From Eikenella corrodens (GTDB taxonomy: Bacteria; Pseudomonadota; Gammaproteobacteria; Burkholderiales; Neisseriaceae): 64,000 nt of DNA. The notes under the pieces were generated by a model that had not been told where the DNA came from, did not search any database, and worked only from the letters and a program-made list of their open reading frames with translations. Below, one piece after another: positions 33,873 to 41,785 of this stretch (positions are counted from its first letter, which is position 1; every line of letters begins with the position of its first letter). A program made the translations under genes and the position numbers. Where the stretch lies: assembly GCF_003990355.1 (NCBI RefSeq), contig NZ_CP034670.1, positions 1,302,001-1,366,000 of the forward strand, read 5' to 3'.

Positions 33873-34877
33873 TCAGGCCTGCCGCCAGGGGCATGGCCAG
33901 TATTCGTGTTGCTCGGACTGCGCGGCCAAAAAGGCGGCCAGCCCGTTGTATTGTGCTTCGGCACTTTCTAGTGCATTTAAGCGGCGGCGTTCGGCCTCGC
34001 CCTCCGGCAGGTCGGCCAGATACCAGCCGATGTGTTTGCGGGCAATACGCATACCGGCCACTTCGCCGTAGAAGCCGTGCATGGCACGGATATGGCCGAG
34101 CAGGGCTTCGGAGGCTACCTGAAAAGGCAGCGGCGGCGGCAGGCTGCCGTGCGCGAGGTAGTGCGCCACATCGCGGAACAGCCAAGGCCGACCTTGGGCG
34201 GCGCGGCCGATCATCACGCCGTCGGCGCCGGTTTCGGCCAATACGCACTCGGCTTTTTGCGGGCTATCGATATCGCCATTCACCCACACGGGAATGCTCA
34301 GGCGGCATTTGGCTTCGGCAATCAGGCCGTATTCGGCCTGGCCGCGATACATTTGCGTGCGGGTGCGGCCGTGGATGGCGATGGCGGCGATGCCGGCGTC
34401 TTCGGCCATGCGGGCGATGGTGAGGATGTTTTTGTGTTCGTCGTGCCAGCCCAGCCGTGTTTTGAGCGTAACCGGCACATCCACTGCGCGCACCACGGCA
34501 TTTAAAATTTCGGCCACCAATGGCTCGTTTTGCAGCAGGGCGCTGCCGGCCTGCACTTGGCACACTTTCTTGGCCGGGCAGCCCATATTGATGTCGATAA
34601 GCTGCGCGCCCTGTGCCACGTTGTAGCGGGCGGCTTCGGCCATTTGGGCCGGGTTGCTGCCGGCAATCTGCACGGCAATCACGCCGCTTTCGCCGCTGCG
34701 GTCGATGCGGTTGAGGGTTTTGCGCGTGTTTTGCAAATCAGGATTGCTGCTGATCATTTCACCCACCGTCCAGCCGGCGCCGAATTGCCGCGCCAGCATG
34801 CGGAACGGTTTGTCGGTGATGCCGGCCATCGGCGCGAGCGCCACGGCGGGGGAAACAGTGTAGGGGCCGATTTGCAT
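33873..34877 (-). CDS. dusB: tRNA-dihydrouridine synthase B
   Basis: A 334-residue FMN enzyme that reduces uridines in tRNA. The opening LAPMAGITDKPFRML, the catalytic MGCPAKKVCQVQAGSALL (Cys in CPAKK) and the FMN block VNGDIDSPQ are present. The ATG at 34877 gives the standard N-terminus; the longer frame to 34931 is less likely. Linkage with fis indicates DusB. The accessory island begins about 90 bp upstream. Confidence 0.93.
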   Translation of the reverse strand: MQIGPYTVSPAVALAPMAGITDKPFRMLARQFGAGWTVGEMISSNPDLQNTRKTLNRIDRSGESGVIAVQIAGSNPAQMAEAARYNVAQGAQLIDINMGCPAKKVCQVQAGSALLQNEPLVAEILNAVVRAVDVPVTLKTRLGWHDEHKNILTIARMAEDAGIAAIAIHGRTRTQMYRGQAEYGLIAEAKCRLSIPVWVNGDIDSPQKAECVLAETGADGVMIGRAAQGRPWLFRDVAHYLAHGSLPPPLPFQVASEALLGHIRAMHGFYGEVAGMRIARKHIGWYLADLPEGEAERRRLNALESAEAQYNGLAAFLAAQSEQHEYWPCPWRQA

Positions 34878-34961
34878 AAAGCTGAACTGCTGTAAATTGG
34901 GAATTGTACATTTTTTAGACAAAGCCTCCAAGTGCGGCGGCGGTTGTCGGAACGGGTATGC

Positions 34962-35351
34962 TTATTTACAATGCGTGCTGTTATTGTTTTCAGGTATCCG
35001 ACCGTCAGCTGCTAACTCATCTAATTTGGTTTGGATACCGGCCAGCTGTGCTGACAATTTTTGCTGAGCTTGCTATGGGTTGTCGGATTGGATATTGGCC
35101 AATGCCTCCTGTAGGTAGGCGGCTGCCAGACGGTCTGAATCGACTACAGTGATGCTACCAGCGGAGCGGCTGGGGAAAATGGTGCGGTAGAAGCTGTAGC
35201 CGCCCAGTAGTACCGCGAGCACCACCAGCACGGTCAATAGGGTATTGCCGTTGCCTCCGGGTTGGCGCAATGGAATAGCCTCCTCTGTTTTGATGGCAGG
35301 AGTGGGCGTGGAAATTACCGGTTGGTCGGCCTGTGGATGCTGTTCTGTCAT
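34962..35351 (-). pseudogene. trbI: TrbI-like conjugation protein, broken
   Basis: The intact part (35073-35351) encodes 92 residues: a Pro-rich start, one membrane helix (about 38-58) and SITVVDSDRLAAAYLQEAL, matching F-type TrbI in layout and in position after traC. After the TAG at 35073 the same frame stays open for 36 more sense codons to TAA at 34962, with a coiled-coil-like sequence (QQKLSAQLAGIQTKLDELAA). So a nonsense mutation is likely, and the C-terminal third is missing at the island edge. TrbI identity rests on context and layout only. Confidence 0.6.
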
Positions 35352-35362
35352 GATTCGTCCTT

Positions 35363-37852
35363 TTAGGAAGTGCCGTCACCGTACAGCCTGTTGGCTTCGG
35401 CTTCGACCAAATGAGTGATTTGTTCACCACCGCGCACACGACGTTGTAACTCTTTAAACAGATCGCCTTCGGTGGAAAACAATACACGGTTAAACGGGGT
35501 TTCGATCAGCCGGGCAATGCCGGCGCTGCTGCCGCTACGAATCAAAATTTCGCTATACTGACCTTTAGCTGTCTGTACTTCGCGCATCAGCTGTTCGGTA
35601 TAGGCATCGACCTGGATCCATTTTTTCTCGATCGCCTGGGCAATCGCCTCCGGCGTTTGCTGCATATGGAACTTGGTGTGTGCCGAGGCCATGATGGCCG
35701 AGCCGTGCGGTGTGCTGTAAATCTGGGCGAAGGTTTGCACTACCACACCGACTGAGCCGTCTTCTTTGCGCACTTTTGAGTTCAGCTGGGCGATAAATTT
35801 GGCGAACGGTTCATCGGTTACCCGATCGCCGCCTTCTTCGACTACCAGCATCCGGCGGCGACCGTCGCGGCTGGTAAACATTTCTTGGGCAATGGTGGTG
35901 GACAGCATCATCAGCACCACGTCGCACAGATGTTTGTTGGTGGTCAGTCCGGATAATTCGATTACAGTCCAATCGGCCTCAGTGCGGAAATTGTTTTCGC
36001 CCCGGAACCAGCGACCCATCGAGCCAGTCGAACCGAAGGGTGATAGCAGCATCGCCAATTGGTGCTGTTGGTCGGCCATGCGGCCGGTCTGGTTGTTCAA
36101 AAACTGGATCACATCGGTAATTTCGGCCTGGTTGCCTTTATTGGCATACACCGATTTAACCGCTTCTTCGGCCAAGGCACGCAGAGTATCGTCTAGACCC
36201 TCTTTCGGTTTGGCCATCTTGCCGATGATCGGCAGGATCAGCTCGATTTCACGGTCGATATTGGAAATCTTGGTAAACGGATTCAGGCTGACTTCCGAAT
36301 AGAAATCAAAGTCGATGATTTGTGCACCCGCCGCCCGGGCAGCGGCCAGATAGGACGAACCGGTATCCAGCGTCCAGATTTTGGTCCCCATTGACAGCTG
36401 GTCCTGGATCAAGCGCTGTACGGCAAAGGTTTTACCGGTACCGGAACCGCCGGTCCAAACCCAGTTGTAGTTGAGGTTGCGCGGGTCGAACAAGGCATAG
36501 CGAAACGGGCGGCCGATACGGGTGGTCAGCAGCATTTCGTTACCGAAGCCTTGCCATTCGTCGGTAACCGGCAGCAAGTGGGCCGCATGGCTGCCACCCA
36601 TGGTTTTAAATCGGTGGGTATTCTTGATCGACTCGGGAGAAGCATTCAGCGGCAGCTGGTTAAAGAAAGAAACTTCCGGCATATAGCGCTCCGGCCGCAT
36701 CACGAAGCCAAGCCGTTTGTAATAGGAGGATAAAGTGGATTGAGCACTACGGATGGCGTTGGCCGAAGCATTAAACAGGCACAGACTGGTGCTGGCTTCC
36801 ACCAGGTTACCACCCTCAACCATCAGCTGGGCCAGTTGTTGGAAGCCCTCGCGTTTTTTCTTGAGCCTAGGTGACCATTTCAGCATCAGCGGGTTGGCCG
36901 ACTTTTCTACCTGCCCCTGCATGGCACGCACTTTGGCCGCCTTGGTCTGCTGTTCCGGGAAATGGATGGTGGTGCACAGAGCATAGGGCATACCGATCTG
37001 AGGGCCATCACCTGGCGGATTGCCTAACAATTCGATCATACGCGAGAAATGAAAGGGGTGATCCGATCCGGGATAACGGTCGATAGCCAGCAGGCCGATG
37101 TATTGCCGCTCCTTCGAATGGGAGAAGCCGGAACAGTGCAGCAAATCGTGGCGGCGGCTATCCCAATTCATGCGCGAACCAACTGGAAACAGCTGCTCAT
37201 TCAGAGGCGTTTCTTCTTCCACGCCTGTATCCCATTCTTCATACACCGAGAAATAGCGACGCAGCACGCCCATCAGGTCGGGGGTGGGCAAAACATTCGC
37301 CTGGATACCCATCACTGTCAGCTGTGACAGTGCACGGCTGCGCAGTTTTAGAAACTCATCGCACTCCTTGCGAAAGGCTTCCATTTCTTTTGGGCTGCCT
37401 GAAAACGGGTTGGATGTTTTCAGCGGGATTTTGAAGGTCCACAGGCAATAGCTGCCCAAAATGCGCGTTTCCGTGGTTGGTACCAGCCGATGGCGGCTAC
37501 CGCGCTCGATAAAGGCTGCGCGCTCGCGCACCCCGTATTGGGCGGTCTGTACCGCCGCATCGCCGAGTACGCCGAAACGCGCCTGAGCATAGTTGTCAGT
37601 AATCGGGCGGATATAGGGCGAACCGAAATGGATGAACTGCATGATGGTGCCGCCGGGATAGGGCTCGTTCAGTAGCACCGAGGCTGCATCCGGGGTTTTG
37701 TCATCCCAGCCGGCCAGCGGCGGGAACAGGCAGGCTGAACCGATGGCATTGTCCGCTTCAAAATAGAAAATGCCATCCTCATCGTTGCCGGCGGTCAGGG
37801 ATACGTATTGCCAGCCGACATCGCGCTGTTCGTTTTGTTGGAAAATATTCAT
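35363..37852 (-). CDS. traC: F-type conjugation ATPase TraC (VirB4 family)
   Basis: An 829-residue ATPase powering assembly of the F-type type IV secretion pore. Walker A is GGSGTGKTF near residue 470 and Walker B-like RRRMLVVEEGGDR near residue 665. The length fits TraC (about 800-875). It is the only large mating-pore gene left. The start is 58 bp after the ssb stop; in complete ICEs these genes are not adjacent, so a deletion junction probably lies here. Confidence 0.88.
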   Translation of the reverse strand: MNIFQQNEQRDVGWQYVSLTAGNDEDGIFYFEADNAIGSACLFPPLAGWDDKTPDAASVLLNEPYPGGTIMQFIHFGSPYIRPITDNYAQARFGVLGDAAVQTAQYGVRERAAFIERGSRHRLVPTTETRILGSYCLWTFKIPLKTSNPFSGSPKEMEAFRKECDEFLKLRSRALSQLTVMGIQANVLPTPDLMGVLRRYFSVYEEWDTGVEEETPLNEQLFPVGSRMNWDSRRHDLLHCSGFSHSKERQYIGLLAIDRYPGSDHPFHFSRMIELLGNPPGDGPQIGMPYALCTTIHFPEQQTKAAKVRAMQGQVEKSANPLMLKWSPRLKKKREGFQQLAQLMVEGGNLVEASTSLCLFNASANAIRSAQSTLSSYYKRLGFVMRPERYMPEVSFFNQLPLNASPESIKNTHRFKTMGGSHAAHLLPVTDEWQGFGNEMLLTTRIGRPFRYALFDPRNLNYNWVWTGGSGTGKTFAVQRLIQDQLSMGTKIWTLDTGSSYLAAARAAGAQIIDFDFYSEVSLNPFTKISNIDREIELILPIIGKMAKPKEGLDDTLRALAEEAVKSVYANKGNQAEITDVIQFLNNQTGRMADQQHQLAMLLSPFGSTGSMGRWFRGENNFRTEADWTVIELSGLTTNKHLCDVVLMMLSTTIAQEMFTSRDGRRRMLVVEEGGDRVTDEPFAKFIAQLNSKVRKEDGSVGVVVQTFAQIYSTPHGSAIMASAHTKFHMQQTPEAIAQAIEKKWIQVDAYTEQLMREVQTAKGQYSEILIRSGSSAGIARLIETPFNRVLFSTEGDLFKELQRRVRGGEQITHLVEAEANRLYGDGTS

Positions 37853-37910
37853 ACCGCTGTGTGCATCTCGCTAAGCGGCAGCCGCATCCTGCAGGCTGCC
37901 GCAGAATGGG

Positions 37911-38342
37911 TCAGAGGGGGTTGTTATTATCATCCGCAGCCGCAGCCTGATCCGATGTACGTGACGGATTCAGGGTAATGGATGCGATGCGTTCGGAATT
38001 GAGATTGAGGTAGATGTTTTCCACGCGGATTTTGCGGGTCTTGATTGTTTGTCCGTCTTTTTCATAGGTTTCGGACAACTCTTCGCCTTCCACCACCACT
38101 GGCATACCTTTAACCAATAAGCTGTGCAGATGTGTGGCACGACGATTCCAATACTCGCACTCCAGCCACTCAGTCGGCCCGGCCGGTACATAATGGTCCT
38201 GCCCGTCGACCCTTTGGCGTTTGAAACGGTTGGAAGCAATAGAAAAGTTCAGGACGGTACTGGTTTCGCCGTCGCTGCGGTTGATTTCTTTGAGTTCGAA
38301 AGACTGCCCGAGATTACCCCGGACAACGATAGAAATAGACAT
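37911..38342 (-). CDS. ssb: Single-stranded DNA-binding protein, ICE type
   Basis: A 143-residue OB-fold protein: MSISIVVRGNLGQSFELKEI, NFSIASNRF, TEWLECEYWNRRA and the GMPVVVEGEE strand are SSB-like. The acidic tip DDDIPF of chromosomal SSB is absent; the tail ends DDNNNPL. GGAGACAGG precedes the ATG at 38342. An upstream TTG (38357) is possible but weaker. ICE-borne SSBs of this type occur in the gonococcal genetic island. Confidence 0.88.
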   Translation of the reverse strand: MSISIVVRGNLGQSFELKEINRSDGETSTVLNFSIASNRFKRQRVDGQDHYVPAGPTEWLECEYWNRRATHLHSLLVKGMPVVVEGEELSETYEKDGQTIKTRKIRVENIYLNLNSERIASITLNPSRTSDQAAAADDNNNPL

Positions 38343-38466
38343 ACGGCCTGTCTCCAAGTTGGAAACGGCCGGATTGTGGATAACGGGTCGGCAAGCAACC
38401 CGTTTTATTGCAGATGGGGGCGGAGAGAAGTGTAGTCGGACACAGCCTGCCTGTCAAGCCGGGCAC

Positions 38467-38895
38467 TCACCCGGCATCAAACAGCCAGGGATTGACTACC
38501 GCCAAACCGACCGCCTCGAACGGAGAGGTATCCCGGGTTGCCACCATCAAACCGGCGGCATGGGCGGTGGCGGCAATATAGCCGTCGGCTGCCGACACCC
38601 CCCGGCCCCGACGGCGGGCGGCAGCCATCAATTCGGCATACGATATCGCTGCTGCGCCATCAAAAGGCAGGATACGCCCCTCGAACAGGGGTAGTACCGA
38701 CTGCTCCAGCCCGTTATGCAGCACTTGCCGCTTCCTGCCTTCCGGCAGTACGGCAATGCCGTAGCGCAGTTCGGCCACCGTCACGGCCGACAGATAAAGC
38801 GTTTCGATCGACTGGGCATCCATCCAGCGCACAACGGCAGGATCGGGCTGCTGCCGAAGAGTCTCGGAAATGACGTTGGTATCGACTAAAATCAT
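38467..38895 (-). CDS. fitB: PIN-domain toxin FitB
   Basis: A 142-residue PIN-domain ribonuclease. Acidic metal residues: D5 (ILVDTN), E42 (TVAELRYG), D104 (SAADGYIAAT) and D122 (ATRDTSPF). The sequence matches gonococcal FitB along its whole length, including PFDGAAAISYAE and VVNPW. The start overlaps fitA by 4 bases. Confidence 0.93.
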   Translation of the reverse strand: MILVDTNVISETLRQQPDPAVVRWMDAQSIETLYLSAVTVAELRYGIAVLPEGRKRQVLHNGLEQSVLPLFEGRILPFDGAAAISYAELMAAARRRGRGVSAADGYIAATAHAAGLMVATRDTSPFEAVGLAVVNPWLFDAG

Positions 38896-39131
38896 TCGTA
38901 TGACACCGGCTGTGTGACGGAAGGATCACGGACGGTTTCCAAATCCACCCCGCCGGCCTGCCGGCCCAAACCGGTCAGCAGCGAGCCCAATTTAATCCGC
39001 CGCTCGGGACGGGCGGCCTGCTCCAGAATCAGACGGATTTCCGCCTCGGTGCTGCGCCCGGCGGAGGCCGCCCGGGCTTTCAGGGCGCGGTGGGTTTCGT
39101 CGGACAGGTTGCGGATGGTGATGGCAGCCAT
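38892..39131 (-). CDS. fitA: Ribbon-helix-helix antitoxin FitA
   Basis: A 79-residue protein with an N-terminal ribbon-helix-helix (AAITIRNLSDETHRALKARA, then GRSTEAEIRLIL) and a C-terminal toxin-binding tail. It blocks FitB and represses the operon by binding the operator at 39172. The ATG at 39131 with AAAGGAGCC is preferred over the longer frame to 39182, which would run through the operator. Confidence 0.93.
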   Translation of the reverse strand: MAAITIRNLSDETHRALKARAASAGRSTEAEIRLILEQAARPERRIKLGSLLTGLGRQAGGVDLETVRDPSVTQPVSYE

Positions 39132-39169
39132 GGCAGGCTCCTTTGCAGAAATTATGGAACACAGGAGAT

Positions 39170-39204
39170 GAAATGCTATCATTTTTTTAAATTGATAGCA
39201 ATCT
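39170..39204 (-). promoter_or_regulatory. FitA operator
   Basis: TGCTATCA (39174-39181) and TGATAGCA (39193-39200) are inverted repeats 11 bases apart, ahead of fitA. The outer half TGATAGCAATCT is the complement of the half-site AGATTGCTATCA known from the gonococcal FitAB operator. Position and sequence both support autorepression. Confidence 0.85.
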
Positions 39205-39268
39205 ATTGGATGATAAACGGCAACAAGCTTGGGCGGTCCGACCGTCTGTCAAACCGTATCCGGCCGGT

Positions 39269-39859
39269 TCAATCGGTTTTCGGTTTGGAAGAAAAACGCA
39301 GGCTGACCGTATCCCAGGATTGCCGGTCAAACTCATATTGGGTCAGCATATTTCGTATCAGTTCGCGTTCGAAGATACTGTCTTTCCAATCATGGTGGAA
39401 ACCCCGGACCACCCACAGATAAACTGCTACCGACAGGTTCAACGATAAGCACCACTGAAATGCTTTCTGAAACAGGATGCCTGCCGATGCCGGGTCGGCA
39501 ATCCTCTGTGCCAAACCCTGGTAATCGGCTGCATTGTCCGATACCAACCAAAACAAGGCGAAGATCAGTAAAGGGGTCATGACAAAGGATCTAGCCAACA
39601 AAACCATGGCCTTGATTAGCAACTTCCCCGTCAATTTCAGATAGACTGCCCGATTGCGCAGTACCCGGTTTTCCAGCTCGTCCAACTGTTCCCCGGAAAA
39701 TTCCAGCGGATGCCCGCGATCATGATCAACCACCACCTCGCAATACATCGCATGACCGTTCTGCTCCAGCCATGCCGAATCGAAATCCGGCCGGTAATGG
39801 CCGAACAGAACCACCTTCAGCTTGCGGGAAATACGGTCAAATAAATTTTGCATTCTCAT
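39269..39859 (-). CDS. Unknown membrane protein of the island
   Basis: A 196-residue protein with two or three membrane helices (about residues 80-107 and 133-155), flanked by soluble charged parts. No family is recognised. Start preceded by GAAGGAAAAA. It sits between fitA and the DUF3158-position gene. It may be cargo. Confidence 0.55.
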   Translation of the reverse strand: MRMQNLFDRISRKLKVVLFGHYRPDFDSAWLEQNGHAMYCEVVVDHDRGHPLEFSGEQLDELENRVLRNRAVYLKLTGKLLIKAMVLLARSFVMTPLLIFALFWLVSDNAADYQGLAQRIADPASAGILFQKAFQWCLSLNLSVAVYLWVVRGFHHDWKDSIFERELIRNMLTQYEFDRQSWDTVSLRFSSKPKTD

Positions 39860-39960
39860 TTTTCCTTCAGTTCCCCCGTCCGCATGGCTACCTTATGGAA
39901 TCTATTAGGGTCAATTTGAAAATTGTTTGACCGTGTAACCGTATTCATGATTCACTCCTT

Positions 39961-40491
39961 TCACGTTTCACTGACCACTACCGATACAGGAATATTCTGC
40001 GAGGCCGACATAAACTCCAACTCATTCAGAAAAGCATAATCTGATTTCAACTGCTCCAGCATCTGTTTCCCTTCATCGTGATACTGGCGCATGGTCAGGT
40101 GCACGCGCATATGCAGCAGCCTTTCGTCATATGAGGCATTGGCGGCATCTAGCTGTGCTGCAATCGTGGCCCAATCTGTGATGTCTTTTCGTTGTTTACC
40201 GATATATTCCGCCCAACAGATATTGGGGACATGGAAGTCCCTACCAGGGTAGGCAGGCAGGATGGCATGATTAACCGGAACGGAGCGGTAAGCTACACGG
40301 CGAACCAGCCCCATCTGCCGGGCCGACTGTACAAACTGTTTGGCTTCCCGCACTAGGCAGTAGATGCCGGCTTCGAGGCTGGCGATTTCTTCTGCTATCT
40401 CCGCTGGCCGCCTGATTTTTGCTAGACTCCGGCAACATAAATCCTGTTTGCCGTCGGGAAATAAATCATCCATCCGCCACTCCGGAATCAC
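39961..40491 (-). CDS. Unknown ICE protein (DUF3158 position)
   Basis: A 176-residue soluble protein without clear motif. It follows the PFL_4669-like gene with a GTGA overlap (GTG start at 40491) and so lies where PFGI-1-class ICEs carry a DUF3158 gene; I see only weak sequence support (LPAYPGRDFHVPNICW). An ATG six codons inside is an alternative start. Confidence 0.5.
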   Translation of the reverse strand: MIPEWRMDDLFPDGKQDLCCRSLAKIRRPAEIAEEIASLEAGIYCLVREAKQFVQSARQMGLVRRVAYRSVPVNHAILPAYPGRDFHVPNICWAEYIGKQRKDITDWATIAAQLDAANASYDERLLHMRVHLTMRQYHDEGKQMLEQLKSDYAFLNELEFMSASQNIPVSVVVSET

Positions 40492-41582
40492 ACTTCTTCG
40501 GCAGCGCGAGTATTGTCGGCCGTTTCCAGCAGCCCCAACCTGGCAGCCGTTTCTTTCAGTTGAGTCAGCACCACTTCATCGCTGAGCACCCGTTCAATAA
40601 AGGCATAGGTCGGTGATATACGGTACAGCAGTACCGCCTCCGACAATGAAGGGAGTGCCCCAGCAGCCACTGCTGCCACTAATTTGGCCGACATGTCCGG
40701 GTCGTTCAGCAGGGTTCGCCGAGTAATTCCCTGAATTTGCCGCATCTTCATGGCGGCGGTATACAGGCTCTGCAGCAGGGAGCGAAGTCTACGGCCACCT
40801 TCATAGATGATCCGATTGCTTTCTGTATTGCTGGCTAACCCTTTACTGCCCATCGTCAAAGCCAAGCGAACCAACATGTCGTAGGACATTAGTAGCTGCA
40901 ACAGCCTGAAACCATAGCCCCGCATCGATTCCACCTTGATCAACAACGGATTTCGGTTGGTCATAACGGCAATATGGATGCCAGTGGCAGCATACTGCAC
41001 GATTTGCTGCCGCATCTTGTCGGTTTCCGACTCCAAATAGGCAGTCACTTCCTCCAAACCCCGTTCGAAGGCCAACAGTTCAGCATGGGCAAACGGGTTG
41101 TCCTGTTTTGCCGACCGCACCAGTTCGCCCGACAGCGCCATACCGTAGCGAATACCCGGCCAGCGATGGCTCTTGCGATCATTCTGTCCTTCCCACATCC
41201 GCACCGCATGTTTGGTCTGCAACTCGAAAGTGTCACCGCTGCCGCTGAGCTTGCCGATATCGTCAAACGCCTGGTCTTCGGATAAGTAGATTTCATAATC
41301 GTCCAGATCGATTGAAGTCACAGAACGGGAACGTGCCCGCCCCGAATGAATCCTCATACGTAGGATATGCTGCTTCAGCAATAATTCATGTTCCACCAAC
41401 ACAGCCAAATCGGCCAAAGCCGCAGGGTTGTCTGATGCCACCGCTAGACGGGCACGTTCCTTCTCCCAGTCATAGCCGTCCGAAAACACCGACTGCTCGG
41501 ATGTCGGGAAGGACGTGTCAAATGTTTGTTCGACCTTAACGGATTTTGGTTTGACAACCAGTTTCTGTTTACTGCGATTCAT
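40488..41582 (-). CDS. PFL_4669-like ICE protein
   Basis: A 364-residue protein. The middle resembles the PFGI-1-class ICE family PFL_4669: FELQTKHAVRMWEGQ, DNPFAHAELLAFE and RGYGFRLLQLLMSYDMLVRL align by eye with that family. It has an extra N-terminal region and a C-terminal extension compared with what I recall, so identity is provisional. The ATG at 41582 with AGGAG is preferred; the frame stays open to 41756 through the repeats at 41664-41728. Function in these elements is unknown. Confidence 0.6.
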   Translation of the reverse strand: MNRSKQKLVVKPKSVKVEQTFDTSFPTSEQSVFSDGYDWEKERARLAVASDNPAALADLAVLVEHELLLKQHILRMRIHSGRARSRSVTSIDLDDYEIYLSEDQAFDDIGKLSGSGDTFELQTKHAVRMWEGQNDRKSHRWPGIRYGMALSGELVRSAKQDNPFAHAELLAFERGLEEVTAYLESETDKMRQQIVQYAATGIHIAVMTNRNPLLIKVESMRGYGFRLLQLLMSYDMLVRLALTMGSKGLASNTESNRIIYEGGRRLRSLLQSLYTAAMKMRQIQGITRRTLLNDPDMSAKLVAAVAAGALPSLSEAVLLYRISPTYAFIERVLSDEVVLTQLKETAARLGLLETADNTRAAEEV

Positions 41583-41663
41583 GCCGAATGCTCCTGTCTG
41601 TTGTGCGGTCGATGACCGCAGGGTGGAAGTTAGGATGTTAAAGTTTTCTGGTTTTGCAGATAA

Positions 41664-41728
41664 GTTACACCATTCTCGCCCTAGGGATGTTTGTAATGGG
41701 GCATTACACCGTTGCACCATTCTCACCC
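41664..41728. repeat. Pair of 18-bp direct repeats upstream of the PFL_4669-like gene
   Basis: GTTACACCATTCTCGCCC (41664-41681) and GTTGCACCATTCTCACCC (41711-41728) start 47 bp apart and differ in two bases. A short palindrome GTAATGGGGCATTAC lies between them. They sit in the 203-bp gap of the island and could be an operator or iterons. Confidence 0.55.
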
Positions 41729-41785
41729 CCTTACCCTTAAAAGGCTTTTGTCGCACAAAATATTTTTACGGCAGCCCTATCCGCC

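Noticed and set aside
34932..35072. A dif-like or tRNA-type attachment site at the island edge
   Set aside because: I looked for a dif-like palindrome and for a direct repeat shared with 47847-48050 and saw none.
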